IMG/VR virus record: IMGVR_UViG_3300022752_005266
Span: 1 to 64,000 of that record
Direction: 5' to 3' (one strand)
Origin: a virus
Length of the DNA stretch: 64,000 nt
In this document: positions 18,594 to 27,967 of the stretch, in pieces
Position numbering within the stretch: position 1 is the stretch's first letter
Layout of the letters: each line of letters opens with the position of its first letter
Notes under the pieces: model-generated
What the model saw: the letters and a program-made list of their open reading frames with translations, nothing else
What the model was told of the DNA's origin: nothing
The model's database searches: none
Made by a program: the position numbers and the translations under genes

Positions 18594-19367
18594 TTACCTG
18601 AACATCACGCAGCGTACGCTTCGGGTTCCGAGTGTGACGCGTTGGTGCAGCGTTCCTGCTACTTCATCGGTGGGCCCGTACGTCGGCGAGATCCAGTTTC
18701 CCGGCATGATTACGTCGAGCGACAACTTCGTGTCCTGATCGACCGGGGGTTGAATATAGACCTTCACGGCGACGTCGTGGAAGCCCTTCGACACGTTCTT
18801 CTGGAGATGCGTGAAGTCGTACCAGTTCGCAGAAACCGCCTCGGCGTTTGCCGTTTCAGAAATCGTCGAACTGACGCGCGCGGACACGGGAGGCTGTCTC
18901 CGCATCGCCGGAAACTCGGTCCCGTCCACGTAAACTCGAAACACGACGTCTGGCGTGTACGCCGCTCCCCCTGCGGTTTCTTTCGCCGTGACCGCGGGTC
19001 GAAACGCCGCGAGGAAGAAGCTCCACTCCCAGACGAGCGCGTCTACATCAAACGGGATGTAGGCGCGGTGGCAGAGGCCCCCGATCGCCACGTAGTTACC
19101 GTCTACATCGAGCAGCGTCCCGAACCCGTTGCTATAGATGTCCATCGGGGTCGTCAAACTGTCCTGCCGCGCACGCACGGCTTCCTCCGCCATGACGTGG
19201 TCGGCGCGCACCTGGAACGCTGCGTCCAGGTTCACCTGCTGGAGCCCGCCGTTCGGCTCGGACAGAATGCCCTTGCCGGCGACCGTCGAGTAGATGTTCG
19301 CGTTGTGGCCCGTGACATTGAGTGTCGTACCGTCCGGGTACGTCGTTGACGGTGTGATCGTTGCCAT
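18594..19367 (-). CDS. Probable virion structural protein
   Basis: The product is 257 residues with ATG 19367 overlapping the upstream stop. The N-terminus (TYPDGTTLNVTGHNANIYS) is of a type common in phage tail and fibre proteins. The remainder is beta-rich with few charged runs. It lies between the 562-residue structural gene and the internal virion genes on the same transcript. No conserved domain was recognised; a tail or base accessory role is inferred. Confidence 0.6.
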   Translation of the reverse strand: MATITPSTTYPDGTTLNVTGHNANIYSTVAGKGILSEPNGGLQQVNLDAAFQVRADHVMAEEAVRARQDSLTTPMDIYSNGFGTLLDVDGNYVAIGGLCHRAYIPFDVDALVWEWSFFLAAFRPAVTAKETAGGAAYTPDVVFRVYVDGTEFPAMRRQPPVSARVSSTISETANAEAVSANWYDFTHLQKNVSKGFHDVAVKVYIQPPVDQDTKLSLDVIMPGNWISPTYGPTDEVAGTLHQRVTLGTRSVRCVMFR

Positions 19368-21055
19368 CAGTTCCTCATCCCGAGCAGGACCATACTACCG
19401 CGATTGATGACGAACTCGTTCTGCTGCGTGCCGGGGTCAAGATCTGGATACGAGGTCGTCCCATTTTCTACCGCGTTCATTACGGCGCCAAACACACCGA
19501 TGTCGATGTTGGCGATCGGCACGTTGAACTGAAGCTCCGCGAGCAGCTGAACTTCGGCGAACTCGTACGGGGCACGATCTACAATCCACGCGAATGAGTT
19601 GACCATCGCGGTTGATTCTTGAAGAGGTACCCACCCCGCGTCGCCGGACCCTGTCAGTCGCCACATCAGGCGAAACACGGCGAACCCGCCGCAATAATCT
19701 GAGCTGGCGCTGAGCGAGTAGTCAAACGCGCCGAACGACGCGGCCCCAGACGACATGGTGTACTCGCCACCGTAGATGTTCACGACTTCGACATTCGCCG
19801 TCACCAGAATCCGCACCGGTTCCGCGACGCTGATGTTTTCGATGATGAGCTCGGTCGAGGGGCTGCCTCCGATCAAAGCCCAGCCGACTGCGGGAGCGCC
19901 GCTGTAATGCGTCGAGGCGATCGAGCTGCTCGTGAACCCTGGGTAGACGTTGTTGAACTTCTCCGGCGTCGGGAACACGGCGCGCACCGTGTCTCGAAGG
20001 CGCAACGCTTTCGGAAGGTGGTAGTGCATCAACGCACCGCGTGCGAGGTTGCCCTCTTGTACGTCGTTGTACGCGACGATGAGCGGTTGGATTCGCTGCA
20101 CGTACATCGTCGAGTTCGCGACAGGCTCTTCTTCTTCGAACCCAGGCGTCGTCACGTCGGCCCCGGTCACGCTGGAGACAGGGAAGCTCTTCAGCTCCGT
20201 GACGATGACTTGCCGGCTGAAGATGTAAACGTTGTCTTCTTCCGTGTAGATCGGCGATACGTCTTCCAGCTGCCGCGGAACGCGGCGTACGACAATCTCG
20301 ACCGTGTGGTCGCCCGGTTGTACGGGCACGCACGCGCTGATGCGCACCGGCCCCGTAGCCGGACCGATGGCGCAGATCTGCCGCCCCTTGATGTCTTGCG
20401 GTCCCGGCAGCACTGTGTTTACCGTCGGGTCGTCGGGGTCAGACAGCCGCTGCTGCGTCGGCTTGAACGGAAACGATGCGGTGTACGGTACGTTGTCGAT
20501 CCCAGTGATTGTGTCGGCGAGCACCGTACCGTCTACTCGAAGAGCGAAGTGCAGATTCACGGGTTGCGTGTCGGCGCCATTCGCGTGCTGTGCGCCCCAG
20601 ATAGGCGTCGTCGTATACAGCTGCTGGTAGAACCCGTACCAGAGGAACTGCGCGAACGCATGAACCCAGAGCACGGAGACGCCGGTGCTGAGATTGACGA
20701 TGGCGGCCGTTCCGTCGAACTCGGTGATTGCCTGCCACTCAAACGTATTCTGGACGAGGTATGCGTCTTCATTCAGAGTACCCGACGCCGGAATCGTCTC
20801 GTCCGGCGAGCCTGTCCATGGCTCCACGCTCGTCGCCGGGTGCGTGTCGCCGAACGGCACTGCGACGCGGTAGACAAACGTCTCCGTCACGGCTGCCGGG
20901 TCCACCGCCACGGTCGAGGCAATCGCGTCGTCGAAGTTGTGGGCGTTGAGCCGACCGCTGATGCGGTCCGCGGCGGGCGCGAAGTCTTCCGTCAGCGGCA
21001 CCGGGTCAAGAACGCTGGCCGTGCGGAGTACGCGCTTCGGGAAGAGATAGCTCAT
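19367..21055 (-). CDS. Probable tail or virion structural protein, 562 residues
   Basis: This is a beta-rich protein with many Thr, Val, Asp and Pro residues and no membrane helices or catalytic motifs. Its ATG overlaps the stop of the 696-residue gene at 21052-21055, and its stop overlaps the next start, so translation is coupled through three structural genes. Size and position next to a stabilisation/nozzle-like protein fit a tail component. No family was recognised. Confidence 0.6.
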   Translation of the reverse strand: MSYLFPKRVLRTASVLDPVPLTEDFAPAADRISGRLNAHNFDDAIASTVAVDPAAVTETFVYRVAVPFGDTHPATSVEPWTGSPDETIPASGTLNEDAYLVQNTFEWQAITEFDGTAAIVNLSTGVSVLWVHAFAQFLWYGFYQQLYTTTPIWGAQHANGADTQPVNLHFALRVDGTVLADTITGIDNVPYTASFPFKPTQQRLSDPDDPTVNTVLPGPQDIKGRQICAIGPATGPVRISACVPVQPGDHTVEIVVRRVPRQLEDVSPIYTEEDNVYIFSRQVIVTELKSFPVSSVTGADVTTPGFEEEEPVANSTMYVQRIQPLIVAYNDVQEGNLARGALMHYHLPKALRLRDTVRAVFPTPEKFNNVYPGFTSSSIASTHYSGAPAVGWALIGGSPSTELIIENISVAEPVRILVTANVEVVNIYGGEYTMSSGAASFGAFDYSLSASSDYCGGFAVFRLMWRLTGSGDAGWVPLQESTAMVNSFAWIVDRAPYEFAEVQLLAELQFNVPIANIDIGVFGAVMNAVENGTTSYPDLDPGTQQNEFVINRGSMVLLGMRN

Positions 21056-23142
21056 CGGTCAGCTCGCAGCGGCACGCGGCCGCGGACGTTGCCGAGACTG
21101 GCGGCGCTCTGGTCGAACGCGAAGGCTGCCAGCTCGACGTGGTTGGGGTAATCCACCTGGATCTCGAAGGCCCAGCTGTTGGCGTTCTCCAGACCGACCG
21201 GCACCATGCGCCAGAAGAGACGTGGCCGATGCGTCTTCGCCTCGCCAAGAATCGCATCGCCCGCGATGTCCGTTACGATTCGGCTACCGTCGTCAACGCC
21301 GATCGCGAGAACGTCGGTCATCTCGATGACCGGGTCCCAGGAGCCGTTCCGGTAGAACCGGATCGTAAACGTCGTGTTGCTACCGTCGACCATGCCGAGG
21401 TACAGCGACCGCACATGCACCGGCGACATGCCCGTCGCGTCGGCGTAGATCCAGCTCGACCGATAGAACGCCGACCGAGCCGGCGGCTCGAACGCCAACG
21501 ACTCGTGGTCGGCGACGAACACATTCTTGTGAATGACAGTAACTGGCCCTTCTTCACCTGCTTCTGTCGTCGTATAGGTACCCGCGAAGAGCACGTACTG
21601 CCGGTAGTCGTCGGTCTGGCAGATGTCCTCGATCGTCATGTCGAGCTCGACGCGCCGCCAGTTCGTGCCGTCGTACGCGAGCATGCGGGTGTTGCGATGC
21701 TTCCCGGCCAGCGGCACCGCGCAGCGATACTCTTGGCTACGCGGCTCGACGACAGCAACGGCCTTGCGGTACCGGGACGGATTCAGGTCCGTCCGCATCA
21801 TCGAGTGAATCGGAACACTGACCTTCGTGATGCGACGGTTCACGTCCATCGTGTAGAACCCGTCGCGCGCCAGCCAGATGAGCTGCCCGCTCGCCAATGC
21901 CTTGATGCTTCGAGGGGCCGCGCAGCCGACGCCTTGCGCCACCGGAGCGGCGACCTCGAAGTTGCTGATGTCGTACACCGCGTTCTCGGTGAACGCGAAC
22001 AAGTAGCCCGCGTGCGAGGCCACCGCCGTGACCTCGGCACCGCCGGTGTCGGGGTAGATGTACTCGTCGGCCGGCAGCGTGCCCGGGAAGCCCGGAGAGC
22101 TCCGCCGAACGATGCCCGGGTCGGCCGGCGTGTTCGCGATGATGAGGCAGCCCTGGTGCGCGCACATCGTGCGGAACGTCGGCATCGCGACTGTCGGCTC
22201 CAGCGGCCGACCCAGGTCGGCGTCAGAGCGACGGTCGCCGAAGACGGAAAGATCGCGGCCCGGCAGCCGCACCAGAAACCGGTGAATCGTGCTCGCGCGC
22301 CGCGTATCCGGAGTGCGATACACATGCGTTGCCACGGTGTGGTCCGGGCCGATCCCCGTAAGCCGAAGAAGAAACTGCCGCGTCAGATCATCGATCGTCG
22401 CGCCGGTCTGGTCGTCTCCGTCGTTGATCACGATCGGATCCGCCTGAATCGTACGAATCGACACAACCATCGACGTCGGAGACGGCGCCGACAGGTTGCC
22501 GTAGATGTCTTCGTACTGAACGACGTAGGACCACGCGCCGTCGAGAATCGCGCCCGACGTACCATTGAGCACGTCGCCCGGCGTACCGATGTCACCTCGC
22601 CACGAGTAGCCCGCCGCGTTCGGGTAGAAGTGCTGCTTGTCGAGGTACTGAGCAGGCCCGTACACCGAAGGCGCGCTCGGAGTCTGCGAGAACCCGAGCG
22701 GATGAACCGCGCCGTGGGCGTCGATGACGAGCGGAATGTCGATGCCGTTCGTCCAGATGATCTTGTCGTTCAAGACGAGGAACTGGTCGGGGTAGGTCGG
22801 GCGCGTATCCGACGTCAACCCGCTGTAGATCTCCTCCCAGTTCCTCGCCCAGCCCGCGTGCCGGTAGAGCTTCGTCCCCGACCGGACGAGCAGCACGTCC
22901 GCCGTACCACCCATCAGCGACGCGTGGAAGATGCCGTGCATCTCCCCGAAGACCGAAGCGGGGTCGAATGGGCCCCGCTTCGGCTCATAGATGGTGGGCC
23001 CCTCCACCGTCGCCAACGTGTTGTCCAGCGACGCCTCGAAGTTGACGATCTTCTGTGCCAGCTGACCCGGCGCATAGTTCGTCTGCATCTCCCCCGGAGG
23101 GATGATGAACTGCTTCATCTGCTGGTTATCGGGGCCCGCCAT
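21052..23142 (-). CDS. Probable tail nozzle or stabilisation protein
   Basis: The product is 696 residues. It contains repeated beta-propeller-like segments, for example VLNDKIIWTNGIDIPLVID, GYLFAFTENAVYDIS and SGQLIWLARDGFYTMD, spaced 60-100 residues apart. This layout is known for podoviral tail-nozzle and DNA-stabilisation proteins, which close the tail tube. Its genome position, after the connector-like gene and before fibre genes, agrees. The assignment rests on repeat pattern and context, not on a recognised domain signature. Confidence 0.6.
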   Translation of the reverse strand: MAGPDNQQMKQFIIPPGEMQTNYAPGQLAQKIVNFEASLDNTLATVEGPTIYEPKRGPFDPASVFGEMHGIFHASLMGGTADVLLVRSGTKLYRHAGWARNWEEIYSGLTSDTRPTYPDQFLVLNDKIIWTNGIDIPLVIDAHGAVHPLGFSQTPSAPSVYGPAQYLDKQHFYPNAAGYSWRGDIGTPGDVLNGTSGAILDGAWSYVVQYEDIYGNLSAPSPTSMVVSIRTIQADPIVINDGDDQTGATIDDLTRQFLLRLTGIGPDHTVATHVYRTPDTRRASTIHRFLVRLPGRDLSVFGDRRSDADLGRPLEPTVAMPTFRTMCAHQGCLIIANTPADPGIVRRSSPGFPGTLPADEYIYPDTGGAEVTAVASHAGYLFAFTENAVYDISNFEVAAPVAQGVGCAAPRSIKALASGQLIWLARDGFYTMDVNRRITKVSVPIHSMMRTDLNPSRYRKAVAVVEPRSQEYRCAVPLAGKHRNTRMLAYDGTNWRRVELDMTIEDICQTDDYRQYVLFAGTYTTTEAGEEGPVTVIHKNVFVADHESLAFEPPARSAFYRSSWIYADATGMSPVHVRSLYLGMVDGSNTTFTIRFYRNGSWDPVIEMTDVLAIGVDDGSRIVTDIAGDAILGEAKTHRPRLFWRMVPVGLENANSWAFEIQVDYPNHVELAAFAFDQSAASLGNVRGRVPLRADR

Positions 23143-23145
23143 GCG

Positions 23146-23598
23146 CTACACCTGGGGAGTGGGCAACGTAACCGTCGGCAGCTTCGTCGCGGCGCGCTTC
23201 CGGGTCATCGCGTTGGTGATGTCGGCAGCGTCGGCGACAAGGAACTCGTCCTTGTGCTCGGGCGCCTTGGCAGCGGCAGCGGCAGCCGCCTTCGCCGCCG
23301 CGGCGGCGCGCTCCTCTTCGAGCTTGGCCTTCTCCTCGGGGGAATACCAGTTCGCGTTCACCTCATCGAAGATGTAGGTGGCGGGGCGCCAGTCGTGGAT
23401 GTTGCGGTGCTCGCGGTCGCAGCCGACGAACTCGATGCCGTTCTTGGTCATGAGCGTCGCCTGCCAGAGCGCCGTGCCGCCGGGCCGGGTGCTGTACTGG
23501 ATCGACAGCACCATCGACTCCTCTTCAGAGCCGTTGAGGTTGCGTCGAACGAAGATGTCGCCGAGCTGCGGGCGGGGGAACGCGGTGGTCAGTGCCAT
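23146..23598 (-). CDS. Small structural-region protein with Ala-rich helix
   Basis: The product is 150 residues from ATG 23598 (MALTTAFPRPQLG), preceded by GAGGAG; the longer upstream frame is not coding. The N-terminal half is beta-type and contains GDIFVRRNLNGSEEESMVLS. A charged Ala-rich helix follows (EEKAKLEEERAAAAAKAAAA), then a basic tail. It sits between the connector-like and nozzle-like genes. A head-tail joining accessory role is possible. Confidence 0.6.
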   Translation of the reverse strand: MALTTAFPRPQLGDIFVRRNLNGSEEESMVLSIQYSTRPGGTALWQATLMTKNGIEFVGCDREHRNIHDWRPATYIFDEVNANWYSPEEKAKLEEERAAAAAKAAAAAAAKAPEHKDEFLVADAADITNAMTRKRAATKLPTVTLPTPQV

Positions 23599-23639
23599 GA
23601 TAGACTCCTCGGGTTGCCATGTAGGTATAACACGAGAAG

Positions 23640-25130
23640 TCAGATCGTGTTGCGGTAGCGCCCGTAGCGGAAGCGGATCTGGTAGCCGGTGATGGAGACA
23701 GGCTCGACGACCCCGCCCGGATTCGCGTAGCGCTTCCGGAAGTGTCGACAGAGCTCGTTGTAGCGAGCCGCGTGCTGATTCGCACCGGTCTGGTCCGCGC
23801 CGTCCATCAAGCACATGTAGTGCAGGCAGAGCTCGATGTACGCCAGCACGGCGTCCCGCTGAATCGGAACGGTGTCCTGGTCATCCTTGAGCGCCTTCGG
23901 CAGCCGCTGCACGCGCAGGTCCAGCTCGTAGCGCTGGTCCTGGTGCGGATAGACCTTGTAGGCGAAGTAGCCCGTGCTGTGCTTCAGCTCGCGCTGGTAG
24001 TCGGGGATGGTCGAGCCATCCCAGATGTACGTGCCGGCCGTCGGCTCGACTTCATCGAGAAGGTAGTACTTCCCGTTCGTCTCGACACGATCGAACCCGG
24101 CGCCGTAGGGGGTCGCCGTACGCACCGCGGTCCGCGCCACGTAGATACGCAGCCGCATGCCGCTGCGGCTGTAACGCAGCGTCGAGGGCTCGCCGAAGTC
24201 CATCATGGCGTCGATGTTCGTGCCCGTGATGAGGATGGCGCGGCCCGGGTCAGCGGCGTGGTTGATCGAGGCGCTGATCGGCGACGGTGCGCTCTCCCAG
24301 AGCGGATCGCGAATCCCGCCCGGCGCCGACTGCCACTCCAGGTCGCGACGCCCCCACACGTAGGTGTAGACGAACGTGAACGTGCCTTCCCATTCCGGGC
24401 CGAGCCAGGGGTAGTCTTTCTCGTCGAGCTCGACCGTCGGCGCCGTCGTCGGGGCCGGAATCTGGAACTGGCGGCTGCGCCACATGCGGAACGGGCGGCC
24501 CATGTCGTTGCCGCGGAAGTCCGTCATGTCCTGCCGATACGCACCGCCGGTGTCGATCGCCCAGATCTGCTGCCGCGTTTCGTCAAAGATTCTTGCCGGT
24601 TCCAGCACACGAGTTACGTCGTCAGTGACGAAGAACTCTGGCTGGTGCATCCGGAACTCGAAGATGGTTCCTGCGGGGGACACGACGTCCCATGGCCGGT
24701 CGATGCTGACGTAGTACTCCAGCACGCCGCCGGTGAGCTGGGACCAGAACTCGCGCGACTGGCGCCGGTGAAGCTGGCCAGTGGCGTCTACGATCTCGAA
24801 GTGCATCAGCCCGTCGTAGGTACCCGTGATGTCGGGGAGCCACAGCGCACCCGTCGTGAGGGGCAGGCCGTTCTCGGTGACGAACTTGAACACCTTGGGG
24901 TCGGGCATCGGAGCCAGTCGCGCCTTGACGTCGGCGTCCGTGCCCACGATGTCCTTGTAGAGGACGACGTGTTCGTCGTCGGGGACAACAGCTTCGGGGA
25001 CGTCGCCCGAGATGCGGTCCAGCGCAGCATTCATCGCCTGCCGGACGCGCGTATCGAGCGACGACCCCGTGCTGTCCCAGGCCCGAAAGTCAAAGAGGCG
25101 AGCACGGAGTGCACCGAGAGATGTATCCAT
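23640..25130 (-). CDS. Probable head-tail connector or adaptor protein
   Basis: The product is 496 residues from ATG 25130. The helical N-terminus (RVRQAMNAALDRISGDVPEA) resembles gatekeeper/adaptor proteins that attach below the portal. A long beta-rich body follows with many Tyr/Trp/Asp residues. The C-terminus is helical with Cys-containing YIELCLHYMCLMDGADQTGA, followed by a basic end. Placed right after the capsid and decoration genes and before the tail genes, it fits the connector position. No named family was recognised with certainty. Confidence 0.55.
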   Translation of the reverse strand: MDTSLGALRARLFDFRAWDSTGSSLDTRVRQAMNAALDRISGDVPEAVVPDDEHVVLYKDIVGTDADVKARLAPMPDPKVFKFVTENGLPLTTGALWLPDITGTYDGLMHFEIVDATGQLHRRQSREFWSQLTGGVLEYYVSIDRPWDVVSPAGTIFEFRMHQPEFFVTDDVTRVLEPARIFDETRQQIWAIDTGGAYRQDMTDFRGNDMGRPFRMWRSRQFQIPAPTTAPTVELDEKDYPWLGPEWEGTFTFVYTYVWGRRDLEWQSAPGGIRDPLWESAPSPISASINHAADPGRAILITGTNIDAMMDFGEPSTLRYSRSGMRLRIYVARTAVRTATPYGAGFDRVETNGKYYLLDEVEPTAGTYIWDGSTIPDYQRELKHSTGYFAYKVYPHQDQRYELDLRVQRLPKALKDDQDTVPIQRDAVLAYIELCLHYMCLMDGADQTGANQHAARYNELCRHFRKRYANPGGVVEPVSITGYQIRFRYGRYRNTI

Positions 25131-25166
25131 GCTCGCCTCCTATCCGTTCAGACCGAGGTTGCTACG

Positions 25167-25706
25167 TTATCGGACGTTCACGTAGCAGGTCGCGAGCGCC
25201 GCGGCGGCCGCGGACGTGTGGGCGTAGCCGATGGTCGTGTCGAACTTCTGCGCCGCGCCGAGCACCGAGTTGTCCATCGCGGCGCCGGCCGTGACGGTGT
25301 CCACCACGATGGAGACGTCCTGCGTGATGGCGCCGGCACCGGCAAGAACCGAGCCGATGCCCTTCTTCAGAACCCAGCCGTAGGGACCGGAGGTGACCAC
25401 ACCCGAGGAGGTGGTGGTCGTGGTGCCGGGGATGACGTGCTGCGCGAAGCCGACGACCTTCACCGAGGGGGTAGCCGCGGCGACCGTCTTGATCGTGGTG
25501 CCGAGCGAGGTGGTGGCGAGCTTGGCGCCGAGCACCTGACCGGCGACGTAGTCCGCGCCGGTGCTGTTGTACACGAACACCCACACCTGATCGCCGACAC
25601 CCGACTGAGCGCCGAGCACGAGGCGCTCGGTGCCGAGGGGGTAGACAGCGGAGCCGTAGGTAACGGTGATGTCATCACCAAAGACCTGATTGTTCGCGAA
25701 AGACAT
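25167..25706 (-). CDS. Probable capsid decoration protein
   Basis: The product is 179 residues, low in charge and rich in Val, Thr, Gly and Ala in beta-type patterns. It contains GDQVWVFVYNSTGADYVAGQ and a Thr repeat (PGTTTTTSSGVV). ATG 25706 has a good AGGAG site. It lies directly downstream of the major capsid gene, where decoration or head-fibre proteins are usual. The 178-residue protein encoded at 35578 has similar composition. Confidence 0.6.
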   Translation of the reverse strand: MSFANNQVFGDDITVTYGSAVYPLGTERLVLGAQSGVGDQVWVFVYNSTGADYVAGQVLGAKLATTSLGTTIKTVAAATPSVKVVGFAQHVIPGTTTTTSSGVVTSGPYGWVLKKGIGSVLAGAGAITQDVSIVVDTVTAGAAMDNSVLGAAQKFDTTIGYAHTSAAAAALATCYVNVR

Positions 25707-25748
25707 GGGAGAATCTCCTTATCTGTGGAAGTTGAGTACCGACTACCC

Positions 25749-26801
25749 TTAGAGGGCGCCGCCGGAGACGCAGCCCTGGGCCGGGGTCTTCGTGCAGATG
25801 AGGTTGCCCTGCATCGAGAAGATCGCGGTCACGACGTCCTGGTCACCGACGCGCTCGGTGAACGGGGTGATGGACGGGGCCTCCATGAGGGGCATCTCAA
25901 GGAAGTCGGTGTTGAGGATGTAGGTGGCGCCGGTGGTGGCCGGAGCCGCGAGCATATCGGCCCGGTTGAGGTCGATGGAGCTGTACACCTTCGCCACGCC
26001 GAGGTCGAGGCCGAGCATGTTGCTCTTCTCGGTCTTGTCCTCAACCAGCGTCACGCGGACGAGGGAGAGGCGGGAGTCCTCGAAGTTGGTGTAGGTGTCG
26101 TCGTCCATGACCACGAGGTCGGGGCCCTTGCCCATGCCGCCCGCGTAGTGCGCGCACTGACGGTAGGTCTTCCGGAGGGTCGGCAGACCGTCGGTGGCCC
26201 AGGCAGTGATGCCGTTGTACTGGTTGAAGTGCGAGTAGCTGGTGCTCTTCGCCACGTCCTGGGTGACCTGGGTCTGAGAGGTGGTCGCCTGGAACTCCAG
26301 GAGGCCGTTGGTCACGCCCGTGCCGGAGCCGGAGGTGAAGTTACCGTTCAGGCTCAGGAAGCCGGCGAGGTCAGCGGTCTGGAACACGAGGCTACGGGAG
26401 GAGCCGGTGAGGAGGAACTTGTTCAGGTCCGCCTTGGCGCCTTCGAGGGTGGTCTGGGGGTACTCCTCGATGAGCCGGATCACAGCGAGCTTGCCGCTGT
26501 TGAAGAGGAGCTCCTTCTTGGGGATGTTGATCGCCGCGACGATGCGGTGCGGCTCCACGCGGTACCGCTTGGTCTGCTGACGGCGGGTCATGTTGAGGAG
26601 CTCGTCGCCGACGAACACGCCAACGCCGCGGGCGGGGGCGCCACCGGCGAAGGAGCGCTCGATGATCGAGCCGCCCTCAGAGGGCATACGCGCCTTGCTC
26701 ATGAGCGCGTCGAGGAGCTCGTTGGAGCGGATGAAGGAGTTGATGAGGGGGCCGCGGAGGTCCGCGAACGTGGTGTTCAGGATTTCGGTAGAGATCGCCA
26801 T
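25749..26801 (-). CDS. Major capsid protein (HK97-fold type)
   Basis: The product is 350 residues from ATG 26801 (MAISTEILNTTFADLRGP), which has TGGAG six bases away; an ATG at 26813 lacks a ribosome site. Sequence features match phage major capsid proteins. The N-terminal arm contains RGPLINSFIRSNELLDAL. The central region has the spine-helix-like ATDGLPTLRKTYRQCAHYAG followed by PDLVVMDDDTYTNF. The C-terminal part, with ATYILNTDFLEMPLM and FSMQGNLICTKTPAQG, is typical of HK97-fold capsids. It is unusual that this gene is on the strand opposite to terminase, portal and the likely scaffold. Confidence 0.85.
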   Translation of the reverse strand: MAISTEILNTTFADLRGPLINSFIRSNELLDALMSKARMPSEGGSIIERSFAGGAPARGVGVFVGDELLNMTRRQQTKRYRVEPHRIVAAINIPKKELLFNSGKLAVIRLIEEYPQTTLEGAKADLNKFLLTGSSRSLVFQTADLAGFLSLNGNFTSGSGTGVTNGLLEFQATTSQTQVTQDVAKSTSYSHFNQYNGITAWATDGLPTLRKTYRQCAHYAGGMGKGPDLVVMDDDTYTNFEDSRLSLVRVTLVEDKTEKSNMLGLDLGVAKVYSSIDLNRADMLAAPATTGATYILNTDFLEMPLMEAPSITPFTERVGDQDVVTAIFSMQGNLICTKTPAQGCVSGGAL

Positions 26802-26953
26802 TGGAAACTCCATAGCCGGCAAGGCAGACGCGCAAGCGACTCCGACCGGCCGGGTCGAAGGAACAGTTGAAGTTCTGGGAGCTGCGCCTGCCCGCTCACT
26901 GTGGCTACGGACCCTGACGGGCTACCCGAACCGACACCGAGGGGTGCATGACA

Positions 26954-26982
26954 AGAATACCGCTATGGGTATTCTCGTGCAA
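26954..26982 (-). promoter_or_regulatory. Possible capsid-gene promoter overlapping a hairpin
   Basis: In the 236-base spacer before the capsid gene, TTGCAC (26982-26977) lies 17 bases from TATTCT (26959-26954) on the minus strand. The -10 is also one arm of a perfect 8-bp inverted repeat, AGAATACC at 26954-26961 and GGTATTCT at 26968-26975. The -35 match is weak (three of six). The site may be a promoter with operator or an RNA hairpin upstream of the capsid gene. Confidence 0.35.
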
Positions 26983-27037
26983 GGGGTTGCAGAAGATTTA
27001 TTTCACGTTAGGGGAACGGGGTGAGCGGGTCTGCTTG

Positions 27038-27460
27038 CTAACGGTCCGCGCCTTCGTGCAAGCCGTGGCGTGCGAACTGCTCTCCCTTCTGCGACGCCTC
27101 GCGCTTCTTTCGGGTCGCCGCTGCGAGCTTCGCCATGCCGCTGGAGGACGAGCGGAGCTTCTCGATGGCGCGCTTCGGTGCGTAGACCTCGCCGGTGGCC
27201 TTCGGCCCCTGCACGCTGGGCTTGCCGGATGGCGTCGTCCACTTCTGCTTCGTCCAGCGCTTGAGACTCTTCTGCGCGCTGGAGGGGCTGGACTTGTACT
27301 TGCCGCCGGCCTTCTTGTATTCCTGGGCGACCATCTGCGCCTTGCGGGCAGACCACTGGCCGGGCTTGCCGCCTTTGCCGCCCGCAAGGACGCGCTTCTT
27401 GATGCGCTCGCGGAGCTCGGGGTTGCTGTAGACCTGCTTCAGCGCACCACGACGATCCAT
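27038..27460 (-). CDS. Small basic protein resembling the DUF5872 family
   Basis: The product is 140 residues from ATG 27460, overlapping the preceding stop as TGATG. It is strongly basic. The central segment, SLKRWTKQKWTTPSGKPS followed by GEVYAPKRAIEKL, matches the W-x2-QKW-x-T-x-SGKPS layout I associate with the DUF5872 family found in large DNA viruses and phages. Biochemical function is unknown. It lies upstream of the capsid gene among small head-region proteins. The family name is from memory and is moderately certain. Confidence 0.65.
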   Translation of the reverse strand: MDRRGALKQVYSNPELRERIKKRVLAGGKGGKPGQWSARKAQMVAQEYKKAGGKYKSSPSSAQKSLKRWTKQKWTTPSGKPSVQGPKATGEVYAPKRAIEKLRSSSSGMAKLAAATRKKREASQKGEQFARHGLHEGADR

Positions 27461-27846
27461 CACTTCCCTCGCTTGTCGGCCGCCTCCATCTGGCGGACCA
27501 CCTTGTTCGCCCAGGCACGACCCGCGGCACCGCCCCAGAGGAGGCCCGCGACGTAGCCCTTGTCTTCCTTCGGGCTCTTGCCGGCGTCGAGCTGATAGTC
27601 GCTGGCGTGGCGGTCGAAGTACGCCTTCATCCGCTTCACGGTCGACGGGCTCATCGTCGCACCGGCCTTCAGGTCAGACGCGCGCTGCACGCCAGAGCCG
27701 ATGCCCTGCGCTGAGGCCTGCTTCACGTCGAGGCCCGCTTTCTGGGACTTCGACTGCTGACGGCGCAGGAGCAGCCCGCGCGCCGCTGCGGCAGACACGG
27801 AGCTGGGCGGCTTGAACGAAATGTGGCCATACTTTCCCTCAGCCAC
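27460..27846 (-). CDS. Conserved small head-region protein, GTG start
   Basis: The product is 128 residues, starting at GTG 27846. It has a layout I recall from phage head-gene regions: QRASDLKAGATMSPSTVKRM, then FDRH, then GYVAGLLWGGAAGRAWANKV. Such proteins have a helical fold and unknown function and often sit near prohead genes. It overlaps the upstream 42-codon gene by 8 bases and the downstream gene by the TGATG, so it is translated from a coupled string. Confidence 0.65.
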   Translation of the reverse strand: MAEGKYGHISFKPPSSVSAAAARGLLLRRQQSKSQKAGLDVKQASAQGIGSGVQRASDLKAGATMSPSTVKRMKAYFDRHASDYQLDAGKSPKEDKGYVAGLLWGGAAGRAWANKVVRQMEAADKRGK

Positions 27847-27967
27847 GAGCGGCCTTCTTCATGCGATTGAGCACGAGCTGCTTGATCATCTCGCGGCGCG
27901 CGCCGGAGGGTTCCTTCGCCGCCTTCAGATCGGGGCGCGTCGTGTTCTGAACGTCGGTGCCAATCAT
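27839..27967 (-). CDS. Short hypothetical protein, 42 residues
   Basis: The ATG at 27967 overlaps the stop of the upstream gene (ATGA), and the stop at 27839 lies within the next gene's start region. The product is basic and helical (SGARREMIKQLVLNRMKKAA). An AAGGGG lies before the start. Without it there would be a 118-base gap in an otherwise tightly packed run, which supports it being real. No family was recognised. Confidence 0.6.
   Translation of the reverse strand: MIGTDVQNTTRPDLKAAKEPSGARREMIKQLVLNRMKKAARG

Noticed and set aside
23742-26870. A 1,042-codon plus-strand open frame
   Set aside because: It is antisense to the capsid, decoration and connector genes, which have ribosome sites and recognisable protein features.
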